A DNA stretch of 42,027 nucleotides. Source: Thermomucor indicae-seudaticae (Eukaryota; Mucoromycota; Mucoromycetes; Mucorales; Lichtheimiaceae). This document shows positions 1 through 10,288 of the stretch, one piece after another. The position numbers and the translations under genes were made by a program. Numbering within the stretch: position 1 is the first letter of the stretch; every line of letters begins with the position of its first letter. Where the stretch lies: NCBI GenBank assembly GCA_000787465.1, contig JSYX01000296.1, forward strand, positions 1 to 42,027. The letters run 5' to 3'. Below the pieces are notes generated by a model. The model saw only the letters and a list, made by a program, of their open reading frames with translations. It had not been told where the DNA came from and ran no database searches.

Positions 1-90
1 TACAGCTACGCTTATGACGACAAGACCAGCACCTTTAGTTGCCAATCTGACAAGTACACCGTCATCTTCTGCCCTAGCGGTTCCGATTAG
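1..90 (+). CDS. Thaumatin-like (osmotin/PR-5) protein, C-terminal end only
   Basis: The first 29 codons of the window, in frame 1, end at a TAG at 88-90. They read YSYAYDDKTSTFSC, then TVIFCP shortly before the stop. This is the conserved C-terminal block of thaumatin-like proteins: a (Y/F)SYAYDD...TFxC segment followed by a (V/I)xFCP ending, in which the Cys residues form the last disulfides. The family is secreted and beta-rich, and several members bind or cleave beta-1,3-glucan. The rest of the gene lies left of the window, so length, signal peptide and acidic-cleft residues cannot be judged. The family call is good; any function in this organism is unknown. Confidence 0.82.
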   Translation, partial: YSYAYDDKTSTFSCQSDKYTVIFCPSGSD

Positions 91-1023
91 AAATAGTCTA
101 GCACACCTTATATATAAATATCTTGTGACTATATCAGTTCTCTAATAGAATAGAACAGCAGCTGGTCTGCTTTTCGTGAACTTTCAGCCTTGTTCGTGGT
201 GTCTTTGTCTATATTTTTAACTGCTCTTTCAAGTTTTGGATAATATGCTCTTCCAAGGTGACTAATTATCCTCAAATCGTTCCTTGAGACGCTTACGAGG
301 TCTCCTACTACATTTCATATTTTGTCCTTGTAACGAAGACTTGCACAAATTCATACCTACCTTATCACCAGCTGACACAGTGTACACTTCCGTTTAAAGA
401 GTATATGAGTATCCTAATGCATGCTAAATTAAAATCTTTCCGTGCTGGCGTTGATATCCGTAAAAGTATAGATTAAACGGTTCGACGGATGCGCACTTTG
501 CAGGGACAGTGGATCAGGCTTGAAATCGCTAACGGTCGTATCACAGCAATATATTGACGAAATTGCCATGGATCTCGTCATACTTTGTACCCTAACTCAC
601 CCAGAAAAGCACCCAGATGCTCTACCCTATGGACCATAGATAGGGGAACGTGTTCAATGACATGGATGTCCTTTACTCGGAGTGAGAAAAATTTCAGGGA
701 ACAATGGCTTGGGTGGACAGCTTCGTTGGCTGTTTCTTCTTCACTTTCCTTGCTTCTCCATGGTCGATCTGGCAGTTGCGGTATCGGGAGAGCGACAGAC
801 AAGTGTAGCAAAGTATGCTTTCGTAATTGACAGCTTTCACGCGTGGATTGTTGCCTTTGTATGGTCGTAGAAGAAGCAAGGTGTCTAATAGGCTTGTTAT
901 AGCGGTCATACAAGAGCGTCTGCGCTTTCCTCACTTGACAATCGAGACGATGCGCTCTGTGCTCGGCAAATTCCACTGGGTTCAATCGAGAATGAGCATG
1001 AGCAGTCTGCAAGGGAGAGCGCA
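91..1023. other. Intergenic: 3' side of thaumatin gene and 5' region of Whi5/PHD gene
   Basis: No convincing gene is visible. Several overlapping ORFs of 60-150 codons occur on both strands between 578 and 1048. They lack ATG starts, recognisable motifs or splice support. An ACGCGT palindrome, the core of the fungal MluI cell-cycle box, lies at 839-844, about 180 bp before the ATG of the Whi5-like gene. Confidence 0.6.
839..844. promoter_or_regulatory. Candidate MCB element (ACGCGT) upstream of Whi5/PHD gene
   Basis: The palindrome ACGCGT is the MBF/Swi6-complex site in yeast G1/S promoters. It lies 180 bp upstream of a gene whose product carries a Whi5-type motif. The same hexamer occurs elsewhere in the window, for example in the 13.6-14.5 kb intergenic region and inside an HNT1 intron, so one copy alone is weak evidence. 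Confidence 0.3.
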
Positions 1024-2930
1024 ATGTCTGCACGCCAGATCAAATTAATTCCTGGAGACGTCAAGCAAAGTACTGCGCAATATCCCGCGTCACCACACAA
1101 GAATACGACAGGAAAACGTAAGGCACTGGGCGATCAGTCTGAGAACTTCTGGCAAGCCAGTCCTGCTCCTTTGGCCAAAGCTCAACAGGCGGAAACCATA
1201 AAGAGAAAACGGCCCACGAAAGGCGGTAAAACAGTTTCAGTCGCCAAGCCTGTCAAACCTTCCAAACGCATGTCTCCTGAGCAACTCAGGCTTCTTAGCC
1301 GTCGTATCGATCCCTCAATACCCCTCGATTCTCCTGATGCTTCGCCACCAAAACCAGCTCTGCCAGTGCTGTATTGCCCGTCGCCACGAAAACGTTTTCG
1401 ACGCTCTGTGATGGAAGCAGAACAATCTGACGAAGACGAAAAGCCTAAAATATCTAGCTTATATCAGACATGTTCTATGCTTTGGCCAGGGCCACCATCG
1501 CTTGGAGAGCTCAGTTCAGACAACGTGCGGTCTCTAAGCGAGCTGCTGAAAGTTCGCTTATCGCAAGCCAAGTTTCGAGTCATTGCTGCTCTAGAAGCCG
1601 AAGGAAAGGTTGAACAGGAAAAGCAACTTTACGATTACCTTAAAACAGAAGACTGTTCTTCGTGGCCCATTGGCAAACCGACACGATATCGTATTCAACT
1701 GTCAAGGAAGCGGAACCAAGGATCACCCTCGCTTACTGTGGTTGGCAACAGCAAAAATTTGTTCAGTTCTCCGGCTCGTAGATCAAGCAGGACTAACCGA
1801 ACGACATCAACTCGGTTGAATTTGCCCATGTGCAAATCCCCGGATGGCTCGTTCAGGAATGTGTACAACAGCGTGACTCTTGTGGCAGATGATACCGATA
1901 ATACTTTTGCTGCATACTCCTTGGGTTCGTCCCTATCTCCTCAAGATACACCCATGCAACGGAAGGCTCGGCCGCAGCCGTTGTCTGCTGAATTTTCCCC
2001 TAATACAGCTTCACCGAAATCAAGCTCCAAGGCAAGACGCCAGAACGTATCGACAATTTTACTGGAAAATGGTATATCCTATTACCAAGTCTCACGTCTC
2101 TTGTTAGCTCTAACTCTCCACCAGGAATGCGTCTTTTCGTCTGCCAATCGTGCAATAAGCAGTACAAGAATCGCAACGGACTATATTACCATCTAGACCG
2201 ATGCAAAGGTCCATCTAGTGGGAAGAAGAGCCCAAAAGCAAAGTCATCACAGATCAGATGCATATGTAACTCGGCCGCGGACGATGGTGCGGTGATAGTG
2301 AAGTGCGATACGTGTCACTATTGGCTCCACCTTGCTTGCCTTGGAATTGAGGAACGAGAATTAGGCGATGCATATCACTGTCCTCGATGCACTTCGCCCA
2401 CTAAACCTGATACCAACGTAGCAGCGAAGGAACAGCTTAACTCAACTGCTGCAAATGTTGATAACCACAGTCTATTTATGGAAACGAGCAATGAGAATGG
2501 GTTCTGCGATAAGACACTTGTCCAAGAGGACGAGGACGATAATGCAATGGAGGAAATTGCCCAGGCAAATGCAACTGCTGCCCAACAAAGCATGTGGGAC
2601 AACATATTCATGTCACCAGGTTTTGTCGAAGACTGGAGCCAAGTGCGAGAAGATGAATCCATCACAAGCACTCCATGGAGCATATCCGAAATGAGTCTTC
2701 CATCGTTGCTCTTCTCGGATAATGCAATGAGTAGCATCTTTGACAATGAAGATATCAGTGCAATGACCCCTGCTACTTCTGTCGCCAACACTCCTCTCGC
2801 TTCAGATTCTCCTACACCACAATCAGAGGCCCGCGCAGTTGAATGCGCTAACGGGCCTACGTCACAATCAGAGAACCTTTGGTTTGAATTTGCCAACTTT
2901 GATGATGACTTTCGTTGTGATAATCAATAA
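1024..2930 (+). CDS. Whi5-like motif protein with C2HC zinc finger and PHD finger
   Basis: Model: exons 1024-2071 and 2125-2930, 617 aa, with one 53-nt GT-AG intron. Splicing replaces the 3' end of the long first ORF and continues in frame at MRLFVCQSC. Residues about 169-192 (LSELLKVRLSQAKFRV) resemble the GTB/Whi5 motif that binds G1/S transcription factors in Whi5, Nrm1 and Srl3. The N-terminal 130 residues are basic, with many SP sites that could be CDK targets. Residues 356-376 form a C2HC finger (C356, C359, H372, C376). Residues 393-439 form a C4HC3 PHD finger (C395, C397, C410, C413, H418, C421, C435, C438) of the Set3/MLL5-like type. The C-terminus is acidic and aromatic and ends in FDDDFRCDNQ. 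A nuclear chromatin or cell-cycle regulator is inferred. The PHD finger is certain; the Whi5 motif is probable only. Confidence 0.72.
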
Positions 2931-2931
2931 A
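2926..2931 (+). terminator. Poly(A) signal AATAAA overlapping the stop of the PHD gene
   Basis: AATAAA overlaps the TAA stop codon at 2928-2930, so the 3' UTR is expected to be very short. Confidence 0.5.
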
Positions 2932-3443
2932 AAAAGTTTATGATTCATCTATGCCCCACACACTTCGCAATCACAACAACTGAGTGGGAAGAGGGACATA
3001 TTCCCGAATTGATCTTCCGTAGCAGCAGAAAAGATCTTGCCAACGTTTCAATACAGAGCCAAAGGTTCGGTATTTGGCCGTTATCCGACAGTCGCTGAGC
3101 ATCTGCAACTTTATTCAAAAACAATTAGGCATGTGCAGAAAACGGAAAATTTTACATTGGCCGCTAAAACCTTTTCCCCTTTTTCTATTTGATCGCAAAG
3201 GGACCATGCAACTTTATGCTGTCATTTGATGTGAAGTTCGAGTCTGCAAAGCACTTCAAAGTATTGATAAAAAGACCATGGGGAATAGCAACGACTTTGC
3301 GGGGACGATAGCACGCCTTCATCGAGGAAAAACCATGAGTCACTTGGATACCCAACTTCTCAGATCACTCCGGCGGGTGTATAAAAGAACAAAGCTTTAA
3401 CACTTCTCACGAACCCCAGGGTTTCCCCGTCGCGGATCATATA
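2932..3443. other. Intergenic, promoter of the SBF-like transporter
   Basis: No gene was seen. The right end contains a TATAAAA box at 3380-3386, 58-64 nt before the ATG at 3444. Confidence 0.6.
3380..3386 (+). promoter_or_regulatory. TATA box of the SBF-like transporter gene
   Basis: TATAAAA sits about 60 nt upstream of the ATG at 3444. That spacing supports this ATG and the short first coding exon. Confidence 0.5.
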
Positions 3444-5076
3444 ATGTCTAGCACGGTCACCACCACCGTATCTGTTGCTAATAGTGATCAAGGTAAAAGG
3501 ACCCAGTGGGACCGTTGTTGAGGACGATACACTCACAGCCAACTCTCCAGCGCCATCGATACAAACAACAGCCGTTGCCGACAGCGACAGCCGTGGTTTT
3601 CAGGGCCAAGTCGAAGTTACAGCGACGAAACGTGTGATCGATCACCACAAGGTCGCTCGAGTCGCACTTGCTCTCTTTCAACGCTACTGGTTTTTGCTGG
3701 GTCTGGCAATCGTTATCGGTCTTGCATGGGCGTTCCCGCAAGTGGGCAAGACGGACGGCGACATTCAAGCCCAATACACGGTGAAATGGGGAGCTGTCAT
3801 TGTGATCTTTTTGCTGTCAGGGTTGGGGCTCGAGGTCAAAGTGATGCTCCGGACCATGCTTCGATGGCGACTGCATCTCGTGGTGCAAGTCATTAATTTC
3901 ATTGTAATGCCCTTTGTCATGTACGGCATTGTCCATTTCTTTTTGGCTGTTGGAGCACGGTTGGATGCGTCTGTGTATCAGGGTTGGTTGATTGCATTGT
4001 CAACGAGCACCACGGTATCGTCCAATGCCGTCATGACCCGGAACGCTAATGGAAACGACAGCGCAGGTAACATGCCTCGTCCATGAAAGAGAGCAACGAA
4101 ATTGAAACGCTGACTGTCTCCGTTTATTAAGCCCTTGTGAATGCGGCTTTAGGCAATATCTTGGGTATCTTTGTCTCCCCTGGTCTAATGACAGGTGAAG
4201 AGAGAGCGATATTCGTCAGAATTTCCCGCTTCTGTTAGCTGACAAACGCTTTAGTCTTTGGAAACGACCCAAGCATTTTCCCACCAGGCGCGCGAGGAAA
4301 ACCTGATTACATTTCGGTTCTAAAGAACCTCGGTCTGACGGTCCTGTTGCCGCTTGTCGTCGGACAGGTGATCCGGGGTCTGTTCCCCAACAAGGTCAAA
4401 TACCTGGCTGTCAAACTTCGATTTTCGATTATCAATAGCCTCGCATTGCTTTGCATGGTGTGGTCTGTCTTTTGTGACGGTGTGGCAAGCAACGCATTTC
4501 GCCAGATGGGGGGTACCGATATCGTGGCTATTATTGGCGTCGATATCTTCATGTACCTCTTTGGCTGCGCTACGTGTCTTTTTGTCGCACGCCTAAACTG
4601 CTCTTGGTTGAAGAGCTGGCAGTTTTCACGTAAGGATGCTGTAGCAATCATGGTAAAGAGAAAGCATCTTGTTACGGCCAAAGGTGGTATGGTAATTAAA
4701 CGTCTTTTCGTATTCGCAGTATTGTGGTGCCACCAAGACAGTGTCCATGGGTATTCCTCTCATCAACGTCTTGTATTCCAATGAGAATTATGGTGAAGTC
4801 GGTATCCTTTCACTGCCCTTGCTCATGTACCATATTTCACAGTAAGCGATAAACACCTCGAGAATCTGTACCATCAGAAGCTCACATGCATTATTTTTAT
4901 CAAGACTCTTTATTGGCAATTTTCAGGTGCCGTTGCTCAAAAAGTGGATTCAGAAAGAGATCGACGACGAAATCGATAGCCAAGACAGCGATCAACAGCC
5001 GCGCCCAGAAAGAACACCACTGCCAACCTTCACTACTAGACGCCGGCCTGCTGTCGAGACTAATAATACGCGATAG
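3444..5076 (+). CDS. RCH1: SBF-like (sodium/bile-acid cotransporter 7 / Rch1) membrane transporter
   Basis: Model: exons 3444-3492, 3539-4066, 4132-4194, 4255-4652, 4720-4841 and 4905-5076, giving 443 aa. The five introns are 46, 65, 60, 67 and 63 nt. The frame downstream of 3541 has no ATG before 3843, so the short 49-nt first exon is needed to supply the start. Family signatures are STTVSSNAVMTRNANGN, LVNAALGNILGIF and, near the end, YCGATKTVSMGIPL followed by LPLLMYHISQLFIG. About ten hydrophobic spans are predicted. Length matches yeast Rch1 (YMR034C) and human SLC10A7, which dampen calcium influx at the plasma membrane or Golgi. The C-terminal tail after LLKKWI is hydrophilic and acidic. 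The family is secure; the transported substrate is unknown. Confidence 0.9.
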
Positions 5077-5563
5077 AAAGCATATGCTACCCATGTACAT
5101 TATTAACATATCCCATTAAAGAATAATCTTTATAGTAACCGAGTACAGGACAAGAATGTCTACGGGGTATGAACAGATAAAAGGCGTAAGTCCAATCACG
5201 GCAAGAACCCGACTTTCCCTCACTCCCCTTTGCGACAGCGCCCCGTTTGACTGATGCCAACATGAGAAGTGGTCAACTCAGCACGCACTTGTGTCTAACC
5301 GTGCCTTCTTTGCGTCAGCTGCCTCACGGATTTATTGTCTCAAGATTTGTCTTGTTTAAACGCAATCACTTCTTCAAACTTGCTGCAGGAATCATTCTCA
5401 AAAGCTCAAGGTGATCTGATGAGGCAACGCAAACTGGAATCAGATGTTAACGCAAAATGACACGTCAGTTAAGTGCCAAAGGGATCTATTCGCAAACGCA
5501 AATTGAAAGGAAAAATTCTGTATTTACGCGCATACGAAGAAACTGCGAAGTCAGCGGGGTAAA

Positions 5564-5595
<32 letters not shown>

Positions 5596-5874
5596 TTCAA
5601 GAAAGGCCAGCCATGGGACGACTTCTTCAACCTAACAAAAAAAGAAAAAGAGACTTACTAGGATCTAAAGATCTAGCAACAACACTCAAAAGAGTGCTCT
5701 TGCGAAAAATACTTGCCTAGATATGTTGAGTTTCTTCTTGTCTGTGGGGCGTCCCTGTTGCCGTTGTGATATGTAAAGGCTCCTTAGGCGTTGTAACCTA
5801 ACAAAAATAAAAAGATTATCCGCCTAGGATCATTGCCCCCTCCTACTTATTGGCCAACTACTATCAGGAGCAAG
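5077..5874. other. Convergent intergenic region between transporter and bZIP genes
   Basis: The region contains the 3' ends of two converging genes and a GA microsatellite. An 87-codon ORF at 5457-5720 runs through the microsatellite and has no recognisable features. Confidence 0.6.
5564..5595. repeat. (GA)n microsatellite
   Basis: A run of alternating A and G is broken by a single C at 5571. It is a simple-sequence repeat in non-coding DNA. Confidence 0.9.
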
Positions 5875-6510
5875 CTACTCGCCTGTACTCATTGCTGGAA
5901 ACAGAACATTGTAGTAGATCGCCATAGTAGAGTCTGCCTTGGCAGCAGCCAAGGACCATTCGTCGGATTGAGGAGGGTCTGTGATAGTAGTAGTGGGTGT
6001 AACCGGTGGTGGGGTCTGACTGCCACGATGTGCCGAAACAGAGTCCGCTGTCAAAAGGCAAGGAGGAAGAGATGCTACATCGAGTAACGCTTGTCCCTGA
6101 ACGGATGAACCTATAGCGCTCCGAAGATGCAGGTTTTCTGCCGTAACCGATGCAAGTAATTGTCGTAGTGCGTACACTTCTTGATCAAGACTTGAGCATC
6201 GTTGCTCTGCTTGTTCCGCTCGCATACTTGTGTGCCGATTACTCTCCTGCAAATCAACGATGAGTCCCAAAGCACCGTTTAATTTTTACTTTTGCGGCTG
6301 GTCTTATACCTGCAACTCCCGAATGATGGATTCAAGTTCAACAACAGTCTGCTCAAGTGTATGGGTGTACCGGGACCGACGCTCACGAAAGGCAGCCTGA
6401 GCACGACGGTTGCGGTCTTTGCGTTGCTCGACTGTAAAGATGCGATGGCGGCCACCGCGGGAGCGTTTAACGACATTTTCCGTAGAGGTGGGTGAAACCG
6501 TTTCTGACAT
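5875..6510 (-). CDS. bZIP transcription factor, Yap/Pap1 type
   Basis: Model on the minus strand: exons 6510-6310 and 6246-5875, 190 aa, with one 63-nt intron that starts GTATAAG and falls inside the zipper. The basic region has the Yap/Pap1 signature NRRAQAAFRERR at about residues 34-45, preceded by RGGRHRIFTVEQRKDR. The heptads follow from LEQTVVELESIIREL across the exon junction to LDQEVYALRQLL. The C-terminal 70 residues are low complexity with a PPPVTPTTTI stretch, and the cysteine-rich domain of stress-responsive Yap1 is not obvious. The ORF stays open upstream of 6510 without another ATG, so a further 5' exon is possible. It likely acts in the nucleus as a dimer; its targets are unknown. 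Confidence 0.85.
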
Positions 6511-6957
6511 GGACGTCAATTCTGTAGAAAGAAGACCACTAAGTTCAAATGCAGTGGGAAGAGAGCTTTCGAAATTCGGGGAATGCCCCCTCCGTTTTCC
6601 ACTGTGCAACTTCCGTAGTTTTGTGAAACCGCCGTTGCAATACTTGACTGGGTCAAAGCTTATCACTGGTTGTGCAATATCTATACTGGATTTTCCCTTG
6701 TATTCTGCGCTTATCAAAACTTTCTTGGCGTTGGTGGCATAAGCGATTTGGCGGGACACTCCAAGAATAAGTAGCACTTTGCCCACAAGAACTTACGCCG
6801 CAGTAAGAGCAGTCTGCGATTTGGGAAAAGTCTATATGGTGTCCAACCAATTTAATGGCGTTGTTGAACTACATACGCTCTCTATCCGAGCAAGGCTAAC
6901 ATTCACATTGGCGTATCAGTTAGTGCAGTTATTCTTCATAAGGACGAAGTCTGATAT

Positions 6958-6972
6958 CACTTGATGGAGGTG
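6958..6972 (+). repeat. Direct repeat, left copy
   Basis: The sequence CACTTGATGGAGGTG matches 7296-7310 at 14 of 15 positions. The two copies bracket about 323 bp immediately left of the decayed PD-(D/E)XK-like element. Confidence 0.45.
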
Positions 6973-7295
6973 TAGTGTCCCAGGTGGGGTGTTCCACTGA
7001 TCACCTTCTCCGTACATTGCATTGAATTTAGTCGCAAACGAGTGACACCAGCGCTTCTATTGACACCTCGAGCAACGAAAACACCGAGCTTATTGCAATT
7101 GGCATATTTTTCGCTTCTGCGATCGATGCACGAACTGCAGCCATTCATTACGCACAGCGACCAGCAGAAGGTGATCCTCGGCAGCAAACACCAAGGAGAA
7201 CACCGCGATACGCATAAAGCGGAGAAGCAGAAAGCAGTTGAAGAGGGAAAGACAGTGTCCCGGGCGCGCAGCGCAAGAAGTATACGCAACGGGTT

Positions 7296-7310
7296 CACTT
7301 GATTGAGGTG
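7296..7310 (+). repeat. Direct repeat, right copy
   Basis: The sequence CACTTGATTGAGGTG is the partner of 6958-6972. It may be an old duplication or chance. Confidence 0.45.
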
Positions 7311-7322
7311 GGGTAACCGTAG

Positions 7323-8058
7323 CCGAGGTCTTTAGATAATTCGCCGAGGAACGAAACCAACGCAGTGATTGGCGAAATGGAGCTGGTCACGTCTCTCCTT
7401 GATCCTGTTTTGCGTCCAATCCTGGATGATCCGGAGAGAATGAGATTGCTACGATGATACATAGTTGCTGCAAACGTCATTTGGAACCATCCACGTGGTA
7501 ACCGTAAACGATATCATATAGGACGAACCGTAGTAGAGCAGAATTCTCTGGGAACTCTAGCAGGCCTGATGGCACCATGACACTGCGTGAGCAGTTCAAC
7601 GGCCTGTACGCTTTAGGATTCTGTGAGGCGAAGGGCGAAGACGATGCTGCCGACAAATCAGCTCAGTACGCAGGTTTGTTGCGGTTGGGTGTAAACGCAA
7701 TTTTGGCTATCCAAGCTACTGGTAGGAATTTCAACTCTTGTATGACCTCCTGAGCTTCACCGTTAACCTCAAGCTGACCAGGCACCTGGTGTCACTTTTG
7801 GGAGAGGCCTTCTACCTCATGGTGCAACTAGCAAGCTTTGGTGTTCCCAAGGTCCTCGGTGCCCTCAGTAATTTCTTGATAGAGCTGACGACATTGAAGA
7901 GAGTGTACGACAACTACAACAAACACTGTGTGAAGCTGCAGCTAGGGGGGAAAGCAGCGATCATATCCATGACGCGTCCCGCGCTAACTTCCGAGCATCT
8001 GGAGGATGTTCTAAACACTGCTGCGTGCCAAAACAGCACGCCATGCATTAAGCTGTGA
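7323..8058 (+). pseudogene. Decayed PD-(D/E)XK-like protein of a repetitive fungal family
   Basis: Three consecutive blocks lie in three different frames. Block 1 (frame of 7371) carries LLDPVLRPILDDPERM and stops at 7455-7457. Block 2 (7562-7750) carries RPDG, then GFCEAKGED, then YAGLLRLGVNAIL. Block 3 (7738-8058) carries HLVSLLGEAFYLMVQL and continues to a stop at 8056-8058. The order LDP(V/I)LxP, RPD, GE(V/A)K and DLLRL(A/G)V matches, as I remember it, a large multicopy family in Mucorales genomes. The D...ExK spacing (codons at 7568, 7625 and 7631) fits the PD-(D/E)XK nuclease fold seen in Crinkler-type effector or transposon-derived proteins. No ATG or intron arrangement that restores one frame was found, so I call it broken. 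The family is inferred from memory. Confidence 0.55.
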
Positions 8059-8377
8059 TAGTTTGTTTGACGGATATTTACACTTATGCTATATAGTGTA
8101 GGCTGGCGAATATATTCAAACAAGAAACCTTCATCAACGGCAACCGCTTATTGTATTATCGTCATTGACGTAGATATCAGCGAATGTTTCTGGCTAAACA
8201 GTAAACAAAATGTATTGGGATTATAATGTGTAATCGAAAGTGACGATAACTAGGATTAGGTTTTGCGATTTATCCAAAGTTTATGGGTACAGCTCCCTAT
8301 CCAAGGCATCAACAGTTTAGTACAGAGACCATTAAAGATTCAGAATTCTATAGTCTTTACCTTTATACATAGAGATT

Positions 8378-9599
8378 CTAGGATGCCAAGTAATCAGTCG
8401 AAGACGCATCGAGCGTGATATGAGACGCAATACTGCTCTCGACCAGAGTTTGAGAATAATATCGTTTGTCACTATTCATCACTGACAGCTTGCTATCGTT
8501 CTTTTCTTTGTCACGTAGCTTGTCGACCTGTTGCTGTTTGACAAAGACAGAGGCCAGCCAGTCCCTCAAAGCGTGAATACCGTATTGCAGGAAAAAGCAA
8601 ATGACCACACAAAGAGCGACGGCAATGTACCATACGGCTGCTGATGGACCTTGGCTCCAGTCAAGAAAAGAGTAGACCCACCATTTTTCCCTAATAATTG
8701 ATCCATCAGTCCTACGCAAGGCAGGGAGGCAGCACCAAAAGGGGAGATGAAAAAAACGTACGTTCCGTAAATTACGAAGGTCAGTAACATGTAAAGCAAT
8801 ACGAGGCCAAAGACCGGAAGAACAAGACGGGTGTAAACGATGGTGCGCGTCAGACACACTTCTGTCAGCATCATGAACAAAGTGGAGGCGTGTAGAGAAA
8901 CAGACATCCACCATTCCATGAGAGTAACATTGGCTTCTGGTTGATATCGTTAGCTGCTCAGTTCAGTTTAGACTGAATATGGGTTGCACTTACTTTGAGT
9001 GAGTTCACCTGACAGCAAGCTCCAATAGACGATGGGAGTGAGAAGGCTATACGGACATGCTTCTTTAGATAAACTGCGAGCTGCAACATCAAGGAGTCAC
9101 GATCTGTTACTTGAAAGTGATGACGGTGTGGTATAACAAAACAAACAAATAGTTAAGGATCGCAGGTTGATCGAAAAAGGACGTCGGACGGCATGGATGA
9201 GAGGAGAGCAAATATTTTGCGTGATGGTAGCATACTGTCTGTCATTATATGTAGACTGGTTAGTATGCAGCGGTTATCGCCCTTCTTACACATTGGTAAA
9301 AGAGAACGGGGAGACGAACGAGATAGTATTACCAGCAGATAAGCATGGAGGCCAATGAACGTGAAATGCGTAAAGTAAGCAAAAAAGTGCCGGAATTCGC
9401 CTATGACAATGCACCAGATGATATCCGCCCATATGACGATCGTCGTGTATAACACCATTGGCAATCGTAGCCAAAATAGTGTCTTGGAAGATACGAAATG
9501 GGACGTAAGGCATCGCTCGGATTCAAACTGATCGATTCGGAACCATCGTATCCACCGATAATCGGAAGGCTCCAGTCGCTCATCGTGATAAACGGCCAT
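8378..9599 (-). CDS. FAR-17a/AIG1-like multi-pass membrane protein
   Basis: Model on the minus strand: exons 9599-9333, 9238-9111, 9046-8994, 8936-8762 and 8690-8378, 311 aa. The introns are 94, 64, 57 and 71 nt and all GT-AG. Six hydrophobic spans are visible, roughly at residues 41-66, 72-89, 118-145, 160-178, 185-205 and 225-250, with a charged C-terminal tail. FFAYFTHFTFIGLHAY resembles the FF(S)YFT/YLT segment of the AIG1/ADTRP family. SLHASTLFMM resembles the NHxxHT segment that carries the catalytic His. By alignment from memory the candidate catalytic pair is T77 and H165. Animal members are threonine hydrolases of fatty-acid esters of hydroxy fatty acids. The exon model is good; the family call is moderate. 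Confidence 0.65.
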
Positions 9600-10288
9600 T
9601 ATGTAAGTGAAAAGAGCTATACATGTGCATTTACGTGTAAAATGATGCTTTTATTGTCTTGGAAATTGATTAGGGAGGTTTCACATCCCTTCCTTCATTC
9701 AGGAACCGATTTGCATTGCAAACAACTGTGGGCCCCCGAGCAGTAATAAATAATAAGGGATTTTAACACGCGAGTTGCCAATACATTTCTTCCTCTTCTT
9801 ACCCATGAAATTTACAACTTTGTGATAGGGTTCCCATTGATGCATTGGAACCGTTCCGTAGTCGAATAGAGCGCGGTTACGGTGCTATCATTCAATTAAG
9901 CTACAATCGTTTTTTACAAGCGAGTTTAAAGAAACTCGCAACATCCCCGACATGCAGTACTTCTTCGATTCTATTACGCCAGATAGACTCGCATTGATAA
10001 GAGCATTGTTCACTTCCAAAATATGTAGGCTGCTTTCATTGCTATAAGAGAAGAACCACTTCTAATCGAGTCGGTTTATGCTACCTGTGCTCGACTGTTA
10101 CAGTTGATCCAAAGGAATTACAGGGCATGGTCGACGTTTTCTATACATATTCGCACAGATAAACGACTGATACCATTATGTCAAGGTTCGATTTTTCTTT
10201 TGTATTTGGAACAGAGAACTATCTATAATGGGGTGTGTGTGATGTCTAAATGCTTTCTCCATAGTTAAGCCTGAGGCATTAGGGAGGT
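9600..10288. other. Intergenic, between FAR-17a-like and TMEM62-like genes
   Basis: I see no gene, RNA or repeat in these 689 bp. The region should hold the promoter of the FAR-17a-like gene and the 3' end of the TMEM62-like gene. Confidence 0.6.

Larger units (their letters stand above)
6511..7322. other. Intergenic, upstream of bZIP gene; includes a near-perfect direct repeat
   Basis: No supportable gene was seen. ORFs of 60-113 codons on both strands lack ATG or domain support. A 15-nt direct repeat with one mismatch lies at 6958-6972 and 7296-7310. Confidence 0.5.

Noticed and set aside
578..1033. 151-codon minus-strand ORF upstream of and overlapping the Whi5/PHD gene start
   Set aside because: It has a non-ATG start, no recognisable motif and overlapping plus-strand ORFs of similar quality. 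It looks like chance open sequence.
2375..2896. 173-codon minus-strand ORF
   Set aside because: It is antisense to the PHD gene exon and has no motif.
5457..5720. 87-codon ORF with an Arg/Glu repeat
   Set aside because: The ORF is created by the GA microsatellite in a convergent intergenic region, with no domain or splice support.
6957..7298. 113-codon Cys-rich minus-strand ORF
   Set aside because: It has no ATG-supported start or family match, and it ends inside the direct repeat. It is most likely a shadow of decayed sequence.
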